Below are positions 1-6,817 of a stretch of 10,574 nt of DNA, piece by piece (position 1 is the stretch's first letter; each line of letters starts with the position of its first letter). The notes under the pieces were generated by a model. That model saw only the letters and a program-made list of their open reading frames with translations. It was not told the origin of the DNA and made no database searches. The stretch is from Mesoaciditogaceae bacterium (GTDB lineage Bacteria > Thermotogota > Thermotogae > Mesoaciditogales > Mesoaciditogaceae), in NCBI GenBank assembly GCA_015486145.1, contig WFSH01000182.1:1-10574 (forward strand). The letters run 5' to 3'. A program made the translations under genes and the position numbers.

Positions 1-2
1 AT

Positions 3-530
3 GCGAGAAAGTTATTTGACCCTTTTCGAGGCTCACGTGAGATTAACATCGCTATCGTGGGTATGCCCAATGTTGGAAAGTCAACCTTGGTTAACATGAT
101 TAAGCGTAGAAGGTCGGCTTCCATCGGTGATAGGCCCGGTGTTACACGGGCAGTTCAGTGGATAAGGGTGGATGATCGTTTAAAAGTTTTAGATACACCG
201 GGAGTCACGTATCCTAAAATATACAACGATCTCCTTTATGCAAAATTAGGTTTGTGTAACGTCATTGATGTTGAGAAGGTTGATTTTGAAGCTTTGATAT
301 ATTATGAACTCGATCTTCTGTGTAAAATTCAACACACTGTGGTAGAAAAAATAGGTGAAGGTTCAACGATAATGGAAAGGCTGGAAAATTATGCCAAAAA
401 GCGAGGTTTTCTCTTAAAAGAAGGTGCTTTAGATATGAACAGGGCTTTGCTCACCGTGCATCGAGAAATTACGCATGGAAAATTTGGAAAGATATCTTAC
501 GAAGTGCCCACCGATTATATCCAAAGCTGA
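3..530 (+). CDS. rbgA: Ribosome biogenesis GTPase RbgA/YlqF, 3' portion (5' end outside window)
   Basis: This is the C-terminal 175 residues of a circularly permuted GTPase that acts in late assembly of the 50S ribosomal subunit. The reading frame is open from base 3, so the GTG at 57 is an internal valine and not a start. Visible motifs are the P-loop GMPNVGKST (G1, bases 57-83), the GDRPGVT switch region (G2) and DTPGV (G3). In this family the NKxD (G4) motif precedes G1, so it must lie upstream of the window. The segment after G3 ends with the family-typical FGKISYEVP stretch, and the roughly 155 residues from G1 to the stop match the usual length, so the 3' end is intact. The gene leads straight into acpP with an 18-nt gap and no terminator. 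The family assignment is firm; the ribosomal role is taken from characterised relatives. Confidence 0.93.
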   Translation, partial: ARKLFDPFRGSREINIAIVGMPNVGKSTLVNMIKRRRSASIGDRPGVTRAVQWIRVDDRLKVLDTPGVTYPKIYNDLLYAKLGLCNVIDVEKVDFEALIYYELDLLCKIQHTVVEKIGEGSTIMERLENYAKKRGFLLKEGALDMNRALLTVHREITHGKFGKISYEVPTDYIQS

Positions 531-548
531 AAGGGGGAAAAAGAAAAG

Positions 549-788
549 ATGGAAGACATTTTGGAAAAAGTGAAGAATATAATAGCGGATAAATTGGGTG
601 TGGAAGCCGGTAAAATCAGTGAATCTTCTTCATTTGTTGACGATCTTGGTGCCGATTCGCTCGATGTGGTGGATATAGTTATGGCATTTGAAGATGAGTT
701 TGGCATCAAAGTTGACGATGAAGAATTGGAAAAATTCTCAACCGTTGGTGATGTCGTTGAATATTTGAAAGAAAAGGTTAAAGATTGA
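549..788 (+). CDS. acpP: Acyl carrier protein
   Basis: This 79-residue acidic protein carries growing acyl chains on a 4'-phosphopantetheine arm during type II fatty acid synthesis in the cytoplasm. The attachment serine is Ser37 in the conserved DDLGADSLD motif, followed by the acidic recognition helix (VVDIVMAFEDEFGI). Length and composition are typical of a complete ACP. The ATG start at 549 is preceded by a purine-rich AAGGGGG at 531-537, with a rather long spacing of about 11 nt. No fatty acid synthesis enzyme genes lie next to it in this window; it sits between a ribosome assembly GTPase and a division inhibitor, so it is probably cotranscribed with unrelated housekeeping genes. Holo-ACP synthase must be encoded elsewhere. 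The identification is very secure. Confidence 0.97.
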   Translation: MEDILEKVKNIIADKLGVEAGKISESSSFVDDLGADSLDVVDIVMAFEDEFGIKVDDEELEKFSTVGDVVEYLKEKVKD

Positions 789-810
789 TTTCAAAATCGA
801 TGGGAATTGA

Positions 811-818
811 GAGGTGAG
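811..818 (+). promoter_or_regulatory. Ribosome binding site that fixes the minC start
   Basis: GAGGTGAG lies three bases upstream of ATG at 822. It favours that ATG over the in-frame TTG at 807, which would put this Shine-Dalgarno sequence inside the coding region. Confidence 0.7.
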
Positions 819-821
819 GCA

Positions 822-1502
822 ATGGGTAGCGTTGACTTGCGAATGACGAAACGAGGTGTTGTGCTTTTCGTTGAAAAGTACGATGAGCTTGCCCAACTTT
901 TTGCAGATATCACCAAGAAATTCTCGCAACTCGATGGTTTCTTTACTCAAGGCGACAAGATTTCAGTGATGATCAAAGATCGAGAAAACTATTCCAAAGA
1001 TATTACAGAGATAGTGTCATTTGTAGAAAAAATGGGGTTCAAAGTCGGGGAAATACTGGTTGGAGAAATGAACAAAAAAGCGCCGAACAAATTGTCTGTT
1101 AAGCAAAAGGTGAAAGTTCTCGAAAGTAACAATCTACAGCAATTGAATCCGACAAAAGTCGTAAAAAAAACGGTAAGATCTGGACAAGCAGTTATACACG
1201 ATGGTGATGTGATCCTCGTGGGAAATCTGAATTCAGGAGGAGAAATTATCTCAGCGGGTAACGTGATGGTTTTGGGAGAAGCCCGTGGAGTGATACGTGC
1301 AGGCGTTCAAGGTGACGAGAATGCACTTATTTTTGCCGTTATCATGTCACCAGAGCTTGTCCAAATTGCGAGTCACGTTTCCCACGTATCAGAGCCAATT
1401 GAAAGTGCCGTGGCGTATGTTAGAAGCGGTAAAGTTGTTGTGAAAAGATATGATGATGTGAAGTTTAGTGTTGGGAGCGAGAAAATTGAAAGAAAGCGTT
1501 GA
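822..1502 (+). CDS. minC: Septum site-determining protein MinC
   Basis: This 226-residue protein is a probable inhibitor of FtsZ polymerisation, working with MinD at the membrane to block division away from mid-cell. The C-terminal half (about residues 115-190) is the MinC right-handed beta-helix: it begins with the RSGQ motif (119-122), known in E. coli MinC to be needed for MinD binding, and continues through the glycine-rich coils around VILVGNLNSGGEI, NVMVLGEARG and IRAGVQGDENA. The N-terminal domain (1 to about 100) fits the FtsZ-inhibiting domain. The protein is slightly longer than T. maritima MinC, with a basic tail KIERKR. I chose ATG 822 because of the strong ribosome binding site just before it. 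The 3' end overlaps the next gene. minD is not in the window, and without MinD or MinE neighbours the localisation mechanism cannot be deduced. Confidence 0.93.
   Translation: MGSVDLRMTKRGVVLFVEKYDELAQLFADITKKFSQLDGFFTQGDKISVMIKDRENYSKDITEIVSFVEKMGFKVGEILVGEMNKKAPNKLSVKQKVKVLESNNLQQLNPTKVVKKTVRSGQAVIHDGDVILVGNLNSGGEIISAGNVMVLGEARGVIRAGVQGDENALIFAVIMSPELVQIASHVSHVSEPIESAVAYVRSGKVVVKRYDDVKFSVGSEKIERKR
1473..1481 (+). promoter_or_regulatory. Ribosome binding site inside minC for the first M42 gene
   Basis: GGGAGCGAG, inside the last codons of minC, is followed by TTG at 1486, 8 nt after GGGAG. It supports that TTG rather than the upstream in-frame GTG at 1468, and indicates translational coupling with minC. 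Confidence 0.6.
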
Positions 1503-2496
1503 ACTACTGAAAGAACTTTCGATGGCCTTTGGACCTTCGGGGTATGAGAATGAAGTGGTGGATGTAATTGAGAAAGAACTGAGAGATATTTGTGAAACTA
1601 AGAGACTGAATTCCGGATCCTTACTGGCTGTGAAAAAAGGTAACGGAGAAGGAAAAATAATGGTATCCACTCATATCGATGAGGTGGGATTTGTCATATC
1701 AAAAATAGAAAATGGGTATGGCCGTCTTGTTCCGATAGGTGGTGTAGATCCAAAGATTTTGCCGTCTCAACTCATAAAGATAAAGACACGTGAAGGTTTT
1801 CAGAGTGGTGTTGTTGGAATGCTTGCACCTCATCTTCAAAAGAAAGAAGAAAAAAAAGACGTCGATTTCAACTCGATTTTTGTTGATTTGAGTTGCGCAC
1901 CTGCAGCCCAAGTCGGAGATGTTGCAACGGTGAATATCGAGTCTGAGCGTATGGGCGAGGAATATTTTCACGGAAAAGCTCTTGACGATCGAGCAAGTGC
2001 GGTGGCGCTCATTCTTGCAATTGAAGAACTTTCAAAAGTTAAAGAACATGCCGATCTTTATGCGCTTTTTTCTTCTCAAGAGGAGATCGGTATGCTCGGT
2101 GCATCAACAGGGACTTTTGGTGTAAAACCAGATATCGGAATAGCTGTGGATGTCACGTTTGCCGATAACGATTTGGCATACGCTCCAAAGATAGAAATCG
2201 GTAAGGGTCCGGCGATAGCCATTGGACCGGTTATCCATAAAAAATCTTATGATTTAGCCGTGAAAATCGCAAAGCAATACGATATTCCTTATCAAATTGA
2301 ACCCAATCCCGGTCGTACTGGCACCGATGCCGATGCCATTCAACTTGCATACAAAGGCGTACCGGTTTTGCTTTTCTCCATCCCGGAATTTTACATGCAT
2401 ACGCCGGTTGAGGTGATTTCTTTAAAAGACATGAAATGGACTGCAAGACTTTTGAGTACTTTTGCTATGGAATGGAGTGGAATCGATGTACATTGA
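1486..2496 (+). CDS. M42 family metallo-aminopeptidase, copy 1 (TET-like)
   Basis: This 336-residue cytosolic peptidase belongs to family M42, dizinc or dicobalt aminopeptidases that form dodecameric tetrahedral (TET) shells and trim short peptides to amino acids. The whole predicted metal and catalytic set is visible: His63 in STHIDEVGF, the bridging Asp in ALDDR (Asp167/168), the catalytic and metal-binding Glu pair 199-200 in SQEEIG, Asp222 in AVDVTF, and His305 in YMHTP. The GRTGTDAD motif typical of the family is also present. Length is normal. I chose TTG 1486 because GGGAG lies 8 nt upstream; an in-frame GTG at 1468 is less favoured. The gene overlaps minC by 17 nt and the next copy by 11 nt, so coupled translation is likely. 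M42 proteins are often misannotated as endoglucanases. Substrate preference cannot be read from sequence. Confidence 0.93.
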   Translation: MKESVELLKELSMAFGPSGYENEVVDVIEKELRDICETKRLNSGSLLAVKKGNGEGKIMVSTHIDEVGFVISKIENGYGRLVPIGGVDPKILPSQLIKIKTREGFQSGVVGMLAPHLQKKEEKKDVDFNSIFVDLSCAPAAQVGDVATVNIESERMGEEYFHGKALDDRASAVALILAIEELSKVKEHADLYALFSSQEEIGMLGASTGTFGVKPDIGIAVDVTFADNDLAYAPKIEIGKGPAIAIGPVIHKKSYDLAVKIAKQYDIPYQIEPNPGRTGTDADAIQLAYKGVPVLLFSIPEFYMHTPVEVISLKDMKWTARLLSTFAMEWSGIDVH

Positions 2497-3481
2497 AACA
2501 TTATCCAATCTTTACGGCGTCTCTGGTTTTGAAGATGAGGTTGTGGAGTACATAAAAAAGTCAATTTCAAACAGAGTTATGGATTTAAAAGAAGATTTCA
2601 TCAAGAATCTCATTGCCTTCATTCCGGGAAAGATTCACGACTTTAAGCTGGCTATTTTTGCCCATACAGACGAAGTTGGATTGATGATCACACGTGTAAA
2701 CGATGATGGAACTCTCAAGTTTTCCCCTGTTGGAGGCGTTGACCCAAGAGTTCTTGTTGGAAAACGTGTAAAAATTGGTAAAGAAATTGAGGGAGTTATT
2801 GGATTTAAGCCGATCCATCTTCAACATTCCAAAAAAGTTAGCCCTTCATTTGACAACCTTTCAATATTCGTAGGTGAGAACTACAAGAAAGTTACCGTGG
2901 GAGATCCCGTACACTTTACAACCAAATTCGAAGTGTCTGGTGATTTTTACGTTGGAAAAGCTTTTGACGACCGTGCTGGATGTGCCGTGTTAATAGATAT
3001 GATTCAAAGTGTTTCGGAATTTCCATGCGACACGTATTTTGTATTTGCCTCTCAAGAAGAAGTCGGTTTGAGGGGAAGCGGAGTCGCCATCGCCAATCTC
3101 AATGTTGATGCGGCCTTGGTGGTGGAAGGTACCACAGCTGGAGATAACCCAGAACTTGAATTGGAACATTGGTCCACTCACGTGGGAAATGGGCCGGCTA
3201 TTGTATCAGTTCATTCCGGATATGTCGTTGATAAAAGTATGTTTGAGAATCTGGTAAAGATCGCTTCTGAAAACTCCATTCCTTTCCAAATAAAAAGAAG
3301 GACCGCGGGGGGAACCGATGCCGCTCGTATTGCAAGAGTTGGACGTGGCACGCCGGCTGGTGTGGTGGCAATTCCTTCGAGGTACATACACTCTCCAGTT
3401 TCTGTAATTTCGAAATCCGATTTTCACCATACTTCTGAGCTGATCAAGGCTTTCATCGAAAGTGGGGTGTTTTTGAGTTGA
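2486..3481 (+). CDS. M42 family metallo-aminopeptidase, copy 2 (Glu variant)
   Basis: This 331-residue second M42 paralogue has its active-site motifs in the same order: His60 in AHTDEVG, Asp161/162 in AFDDRAG, Glu191-192 in SQEEVG, and His302 in YIHSP. At the position where copies 1 and 3 have Asp in VDVT, this copy has Glu214 in VVEGTTAGD. A glutamate there is, to my knowledge, a recurrent variant in M42 and still able to bind metal, so I expect an active enzyme with altered metal or substrate preference. The RRTAGGTDA segment corresponds to the family GTDA motif. ATG 2486 is preceded by GGAG at 2474-2477; the in-frame TTG at 2462 would remove that spacing. The gene overlaps copy 1 by 11 nt and copy 3 by 4 nt (TTGA). 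It probably builds its own or a mixed TET shell with its neighbours (inference). Confidence 0.92.
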   Translation: MYIETLSNLYGVSGFEDEVVEYIKKSISNRVMDLKEDFIKNLIAFIPGKIHDFKLAIFAHTDEVGLMITRVNDDGTLKFSPVGGVDPRVLVGKRVKIGKEIEGVIGFKPIHLQHSKKVSPSFDNLSIFVGENYKKVTVGDPVHFTTKFEVSGDFYVGKAFDDRAGCAVLIDMIQSVSEFPCDTYFVFASQEEVGLRGSGVAIANLNVDAALVVEGTTAGDNPELELEHWSTHVGNGPAIVSVHSGYVVDKSMFENLVKIASENSIPFQIKRRTAGGTDAARIARVGRGTPAGVVAIPSRYIHSPVSVISKSDFHHTSELIKAFIESGVFLS

Positions 3482-4485
3482 ACGTTGATGCTTTGAAGAG
3501 TTTGTTGGAAACTTTTGGTCCAAGCGGACGAGAGGAAAAAGTGCGAGATAAGATTGTAGAACTGATAAAAAATCTTGTGGATGGTTATAGAGTTGATAAA
3601 CTTGGTAACTTGATAGCTTGGAAAAACGGTACAGGCCCCAACAAAAAGAGAATTTTGTTCGATGCACATATGGATCAAATAGGGGTTGTGGTAACTTACA
3701 AAGATGAAAACGATTTTTTGCGCATTGAGCCCGTTGGTGGAATCGCTCCTCAGGTAATTTACGGAATGCGCCTCAATTTTGATGGCACGATCGGAGTCGT
3801 TGGTGTAGAGCGTGAAACTTCCGAAGTTTATAAAGAAAATCTCAAGAATCTCGATTTTGATAAGATGTTTGTGGACATCGTGACATCGAATGGCCCAAAC
3901 ATCGAAGTGGGAAGTTTTGGTGTGTACGATGCCAAACCTATATTCGCCGGAAAAAAAGTGATGTCTCCCGCTCTCGATGATAGGATTGGCTGCGCCATGC
4001 TTGTTGAATTGTTGAACGTCGTTGATAATCCTTACAACGATCTGTACCTTGCTTTTTCAGTTCAAGAGGAACACAGCCTTGCAGGTGCAAGTGTAGAAGC
4101 TTTTGACATTAAGCCAGATATAGCCGTTGCGGTGGACGTCACCGCTTCTGCTGATACCCCTAAAGCGGATAAGCGTACTTCGATGATCATGGGAAAGGGG
4201 CCTGCCATCAAGGTGATGGACTCTTTAAGTGTATCGAATGTCAAAGTCGTCGAGCTTCTAAAAAGAACAGCAGAGGATAATAATTTACGTTATCAAATGG
4301 AAGTTTTACACATGGGTGGTACCGATGCTTTTGGTATTGAAAGAACAGCCGAAGGAGTTTTGACAGGTGCGTTATCCATACCCACTCGATACATTCACAC
4401 ACCTTCTGAAGTATGCAACTTAGAAGATGCAAATGAAGGTGTGAAGCTTATGAAAATTTTAATTGAGGAGGAGATCACTTTCTGA
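3478..4485 (+). CDS. M42 family metallo-aminopeptidase, copy 3 (TmPep1050-like)
   Basis: This is a 335-residue third M42 paralogue. Its active-site residues are His64 in AHMDQIG, Asp167/168 in ALDDRIG, Glu197-198 in QEEHSLAG, Asp220 in AVDVTASAD and His307 in YIHTP. These positions nearly coincide with those I recall for T. maritima TmPep1050, a cobalt-dependent dodecameric leucyl-type aminopeptidase, so this copy is the best candidate for its orthologue. It differs from copies 1 and 2 in having Gln instead of Glu after HxD. The start is TTG at 3478, forming a TTGA overlap with the stop of copy 2, with a GGGGTG ribosome binding site about 10 nt upstream. Together the three copies suggest a peptide-scavenging module that completes protein turnover after larger proteases. 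Specificity is inferred only by similarity. Confidence 0.93.
   Translation: MNVDALKSLLETFGPSGREEKVRDKIVELIKNLVDGYRVDKLGNLIAWKNGTGPNKKRILFDAHMDQIGVVVTYKDENDFLRIEPVGGIAPQVIYGMRLNFDGTIGVVGVERETSEVYKENLKNLDFDKMFVDIVTSNGPNIEVGSFGVYDAKPIFAGKKVMSPALDDRIGCAMLVELLNVVDNPYNDLYLAFSVQEEHSLAGASVEAFDIKPDIAVAVDVTASADTPKADKRTSMIMGKGPAIKVMDSLSVSNVKVVELLKRTAEDNNLRYQMEVLHMGGTDAFGIERTAEGVLTGALSIPTRYIHTPSEVCNLEDANEGVKLMKILIEEEITF
4465..4473 (+). promoter_or_regulatory. Strong ribosome binding site pointing to a CTG start
   Basis: GAGGAGGAG, inside the last codons of M42 copy 3, is the best Shine-Dalgarno sequence in this part of the operon. Eight bases after it lies CTG at 4482, in frame with the next gene. The first in-frame ATG is 53 nt away and has only a weak purine stretch before it. 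Confidence 0.6.
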
Positions 4486-5495
4486 AAGTCGTTGACTTTT
4501 CTCCCGAAACCGTTCAAGAACATTCGATGGAAGTGCATCTTTTAGACAAAAAAAGAGAGTTATCCGATCTTATAAGTTCAATGTATCCCGAAAGAAACGT
4601 TGTTTATTTTTTGGATTCAAAAGTTAAGCTTTTTCATTTTGATGTGGTTGATGCGATGAACTCTTTTCCAATTTTTGGTGGGGAAAGGGCAAAATCAGTG
4701 GTGGGCGTTATGGATGTTCAAAATCAATTGATAAATTCAGATTTGAACGATCCAGTTGTTGTAGTGATGGGAGGTGGTACAGTACTTGACACAAGTGGAT
4801 TTGCACTTGCAACTTTCACGAAAAAGCTGAAGACAATCTTTGTGCCCACAACGTTTAGTTCTCAACTTGAGGGATTTTTTAAAGAAGGCGTTTATATCAA
4901 CTTTGACAGAGTTAAAGATGTGATGAAGGTTCGCTTTCATCCTGATCTTTTAGTGAACGTCATGGAATTTACAAAAACCCAGAATATCGAAGAGAAAAGA
5001 AATTCGTTCATTCATGTCGTTACGGTGGGCCTTTCTCACTCGAAGAGATTTTTTAGCACGGCTTACAAGGTGCTGAACTCGAATTTGCTAAGCAACGAAG
5101 AAATGACGAAGTACATAGTGTTTGAAAGCATTCAAATGCGAGCCAATATAAAAGGGAAACTTGTGGGTGAAGAAAGTGCCCGGGCTTTGATTACAGCATC
5201 CAAGCTCGAAATGCCATATCTGACAGCTTTGCAGTATGGAGTTTTGATCGAGTCATTTATCTCTAACAAATTTGGTTTTCTTTCGGATGAATCTTTGAAA
5301 GAAATTTATGATTTGGTGCGAATGTGTGGCAATACGCATTTTGATTTGTCAGGTGCTGTGGAGGAACTTTCTTATCAGGAAGAACCGCTCAAAGTTCAGC
5401 TTCCCGTCAGAATAGGCAGTGCAATTGAATACCAAATCTTTCCCGGATTCTTGACAGAGATGATATATTCAGCACACTCTAAGGGCTTTATATAG
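4482..5495 (+). CDS. 3-dehydroquinate-synthase-like protein lacking catalytic motifs (probable pseudoenzyme or new function)
   Basis: This protein of about 337 residues has the outline of the dehydroquinate synthase / glycerol-1-phosphate dehydrogenase fold. The nucleotide-binding MGGGTVLD motif (bases 4767-4790) is followed by SGFALATF, then VPTTFSSQ (4842-4865) and an FHPDLL segment, and a helical C-terminal domain ends with FGFLSDESLKEIYDLVRMCG, as in AroB. The AroB signatures are missing: no GGKTG follows the PTT motif, the AEVIK-type zinc glutamate and lysine are replaced (His at 5013, Thr at 5022 in my hand alignment), GHTxxH is absent, and HGEAV reads YGVLI. Dehydroquinate synthesis is therefore unlikely. 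Dinucleotide binding may persist. The start is uncertain: CTG 4482 has a near-perfect ribosome binding site and makes a CTGA overlap with the preceding stop, whereas ATG 4527 is the conventional choice. The function is unknown; the context is a peptidase and division operon. Confidence 0.7.
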   Translation: MKVVDFSPETVQEHSMEVHLLDKKRELSDLISSMYPERNVVYFLDSKVKLFHFDVVDAMNSFPIFGGERAKSVVGVMDVQNQLINSDLNDPVVVVMGGGTVLDTSGFALATFTKKLKTIFVPTTFSSQLEGFFKEGVYINFDRVKDVMKVRFHPDLLVNVMEFTKTQNIEEKRNSFIHVVTVGLSHSKRFFSTAYKVLNSNLLSNEEMTKYIVFESIQMRANIKGKLVGEESARALITASKLEMPYLTALQYGVLIESFISNKFGFLSDESLKEIYDLVRMCGNTHFDLSGAVEELSYQEEPLKVQLPVRIGSAIEYQIFPGFLTEMIYSAHSKGFI

Positions 5496-5520
5496 TGTAC
5501 GAATTAAAAAACGAGAAACA

Positions 5521-5528
5521 AGGAGGGG
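5521..5528 (+). promoter_or_regulatory. Ribosome binding site for the SPOR-like gene
   Basis: AGGAGGGG ends 8 nt before TTG at 5537. It supports this non-ATG start in the 41-nt gap after the synthase-like gene. I see no promoter or terminator in that gap. Confidence 0.75.
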
Positions 5529-5536
5529 ATTAAAAA

Positions 5537-6244
5537 TTGGAAGAAAAACCTGAAATCTATTACAAAATAAGATTGGCAATACTTGTGGTGATTGTGGCAC
5601 TTTTGATCGCCACAATAGGGTGGTTGGCAGGAGTAAATGGAAGGGTAAATACGGTGGCCAATCGGATTGTTAATGAAAAAAAGGCCATCTCAGAGCTTAC
5701 CACGGCGGTTGCGAGTCTTTCGGCAAAAGTCGAAAATCTCACACTCAAAGCTTCAACCTTATCGAGCAAAGTTAAAATCAACCTTCCGTCTCTCACGTCC
5801 ACGTACATTTCTGTTCAACAGATGACATATTCAAATATTTTGTACAATGCACCTCTAACGATCCCTTCAACGGTGACGTTGGAGACAAAATCATCGACGA
5901 ATATAGACACGTTTAGATCCATACTCCAGAGCACCAAGATTTATGAAATAACCGAGTACAACGGAACATACAACCTTGCCTATTCGGCAAAATTCGGAAC
6001 GACATATTCAATTCAAATAGTTTCATCACCGTTTCCCGATAGAATAATGAGTTTGGTGAAAAAATTAAGAAGTCTCGGACAACCTGCGTTTGAAATAAAT
6101 TACGCCAGCCAATCAGGCTTGTTTATTGGTGTGTTCCCAAGTTATTCACAGGCAAAGCAATACGCAAGCACAATAAGCTCAACCTCCATTATTTCCTTAG
6201 TTGGCACCAAACCACATAATTGGATAGAAAGAGCGATACCGTGA
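5537..6244 (+). CDS. Single-pass membrane protein with coiled coil and SPOR-like C-terminal domain
   Basis: This 235-residue protein has a bitopic architecture. A 12-residue cytoplasmic N-terminus with basic residues before the membrane segment (YKIR) leads to one hydrophobic helix (about 13-31). A heptad-like Ala/Leu/Val-rich stretch (about 34-80) probably forms a coiled coil, followed by a Ser/Thr-rich middle part with no recognisable domain. The C-terminal section (about 157-225) resembles a SPOR domain: a YSIQIVSS strand, a helix around IMSLVKKLRSLG, a second strand GLFIGVFPSYSQA and a final helix. SPOR domains bind denuded peptidoglycan at division septa, so an outward-facing envelope role is likely, consistent with minC in the same gene cluster. 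The TTG start has a strong ribosome binding site. The SPOR call rests on pattern and layout, not on a profile search; the rest of the protein is unrecognised. Confidence 0.65.
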   Translation: MEEKPEIYYKIRLAILVVIVALLIATIGWLAGVNGRVNTVANRIVNEKKAISELTTAVASLSAKVENLTLKASTLSSKVKINLPSLTSTYISVQQMTYSNILYNAPLTIPSTVTLETKSSTNIDTFRSILQSTKIYEITEYNGTYNLAYSAKFGTTYSIQIVSSPFPDRIMSLVKKLRSLGQPAFEINYASQSGLFIGVFPSYSQAKQYASTISSTSIISLVGTKPHNWIERAIP

Positions 6245-6256
6245 AGTTGAAAACGA

Positions 6257-6817
6257 ATGAAGACTAAAAGTAGAATTGTTTTGGGAGTTGCTCTTTTGTT
6301 GATAACAATAGGGACAGTGATGTTTTATGTCCCATTTAAGGGAAACGGGGGAAACAACAAAGATTCACCCGTGATTCTAACTTCTTCTAAATTCTCTTTG
6401 ACAAACGTGAACGAGGCATCAATTGAAGAATTGGAAAAATTACCGGGCATAGGTCCTTCTAAAGCACGTGTAATCGTTGAATATAGAAAGAAACACGGAG
6501 CTTTTGAGCAAATGCAAGATTTACTGAAAATACCTGGAATAGGTAAAGCAACACTTCAAAGATTCTCAAACATGATCACAGGCTTTTCATCATCAAACAG
6601 GAAAGAGAGCAATGTAAAACTCATAGATCTCAACAACGCAACGATTGAAGAGATAGAAACTCTTCCTTCAATTGGTCCTGTAAAAGCCAAAGCTATAGTT
6701 GATTATCGAACTCTTCATGGTCCTTTTTTGAATTTCAAGGCACTTCTTAAAGTTAAGGGAATAGGTCCGAAAACAATGGAGAAAATCAAAAGTTTGGTGA
6801 AAATAACGAAAGACTGA
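6257..6817 (+). CDS. Membrane-anchored double ComEA-type helix-hairpin-helix DNA-binding protein
   Basis: This 186-residue protein has a short basic N-terminus, one hydrophobic segment (about 7-25, signal anchor or uncleaved signal peptide), a Gly/Asn/Ser linker, and two consecutive ComEA modules (about 49-108 and 123-183). Each module holds paired hairpins: LPGIGPSKA and IPGIGKATL in the first, LPSIGPVKA and VKGIGPKTM in the second. The modules align without gaps over 57 positions with 27 identities by my count, so they arose by internal duplication. Classical ComEA has one such module and acts as the surface DNA receptor in transformation; two modules would extend the non-specific duplex contact. 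ATG 6257 is the only sensible start, since an in-frame stop lies at 6248. It has a weak ribosome binding site 12 nt after the preceding stop, suggesting coupling. No other competence gene is in view, so a role in uptake is inferred. Confidence 0.85.
   Translation: MKTKSRIVLGVALLLITIGTVMFYVPFKGNGGNNKDSPVILTSSKFSLTNVNEASIEELEKLPGIGPSKARVIVEYRKKHGAFEQMQDLLKIPGIGKATLQRFSNMITGFSSSNRKESNVKLIDLNNATIEEIETLPSIGPVKAKAIVDYRTLHGPFLNFKALLKVKGIGPKTMEKIKSLVKITKD

Noticed and set aside
57..530. A GTG-initiated 157-residue gene
   Set aside because: The frame is open upstream to base 3 and codes for sequence leading into the P-loop, so this is an internal valine of truncated rbgA.
784..799. Inverted repeat ATTGATTT/AAATCGAT after acpP
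   Set aside because: The loop would be too tight, no T-tract follows, and it overlaps the acpP stop. It is unlikely to be a terminator.
3206..3678. Two overlapping minus-strand frames across the M42 copy 2/3 junction
   Set aside because: Both are antisense to genes with complete active-site motifs and show no domain or ribosome binding site.
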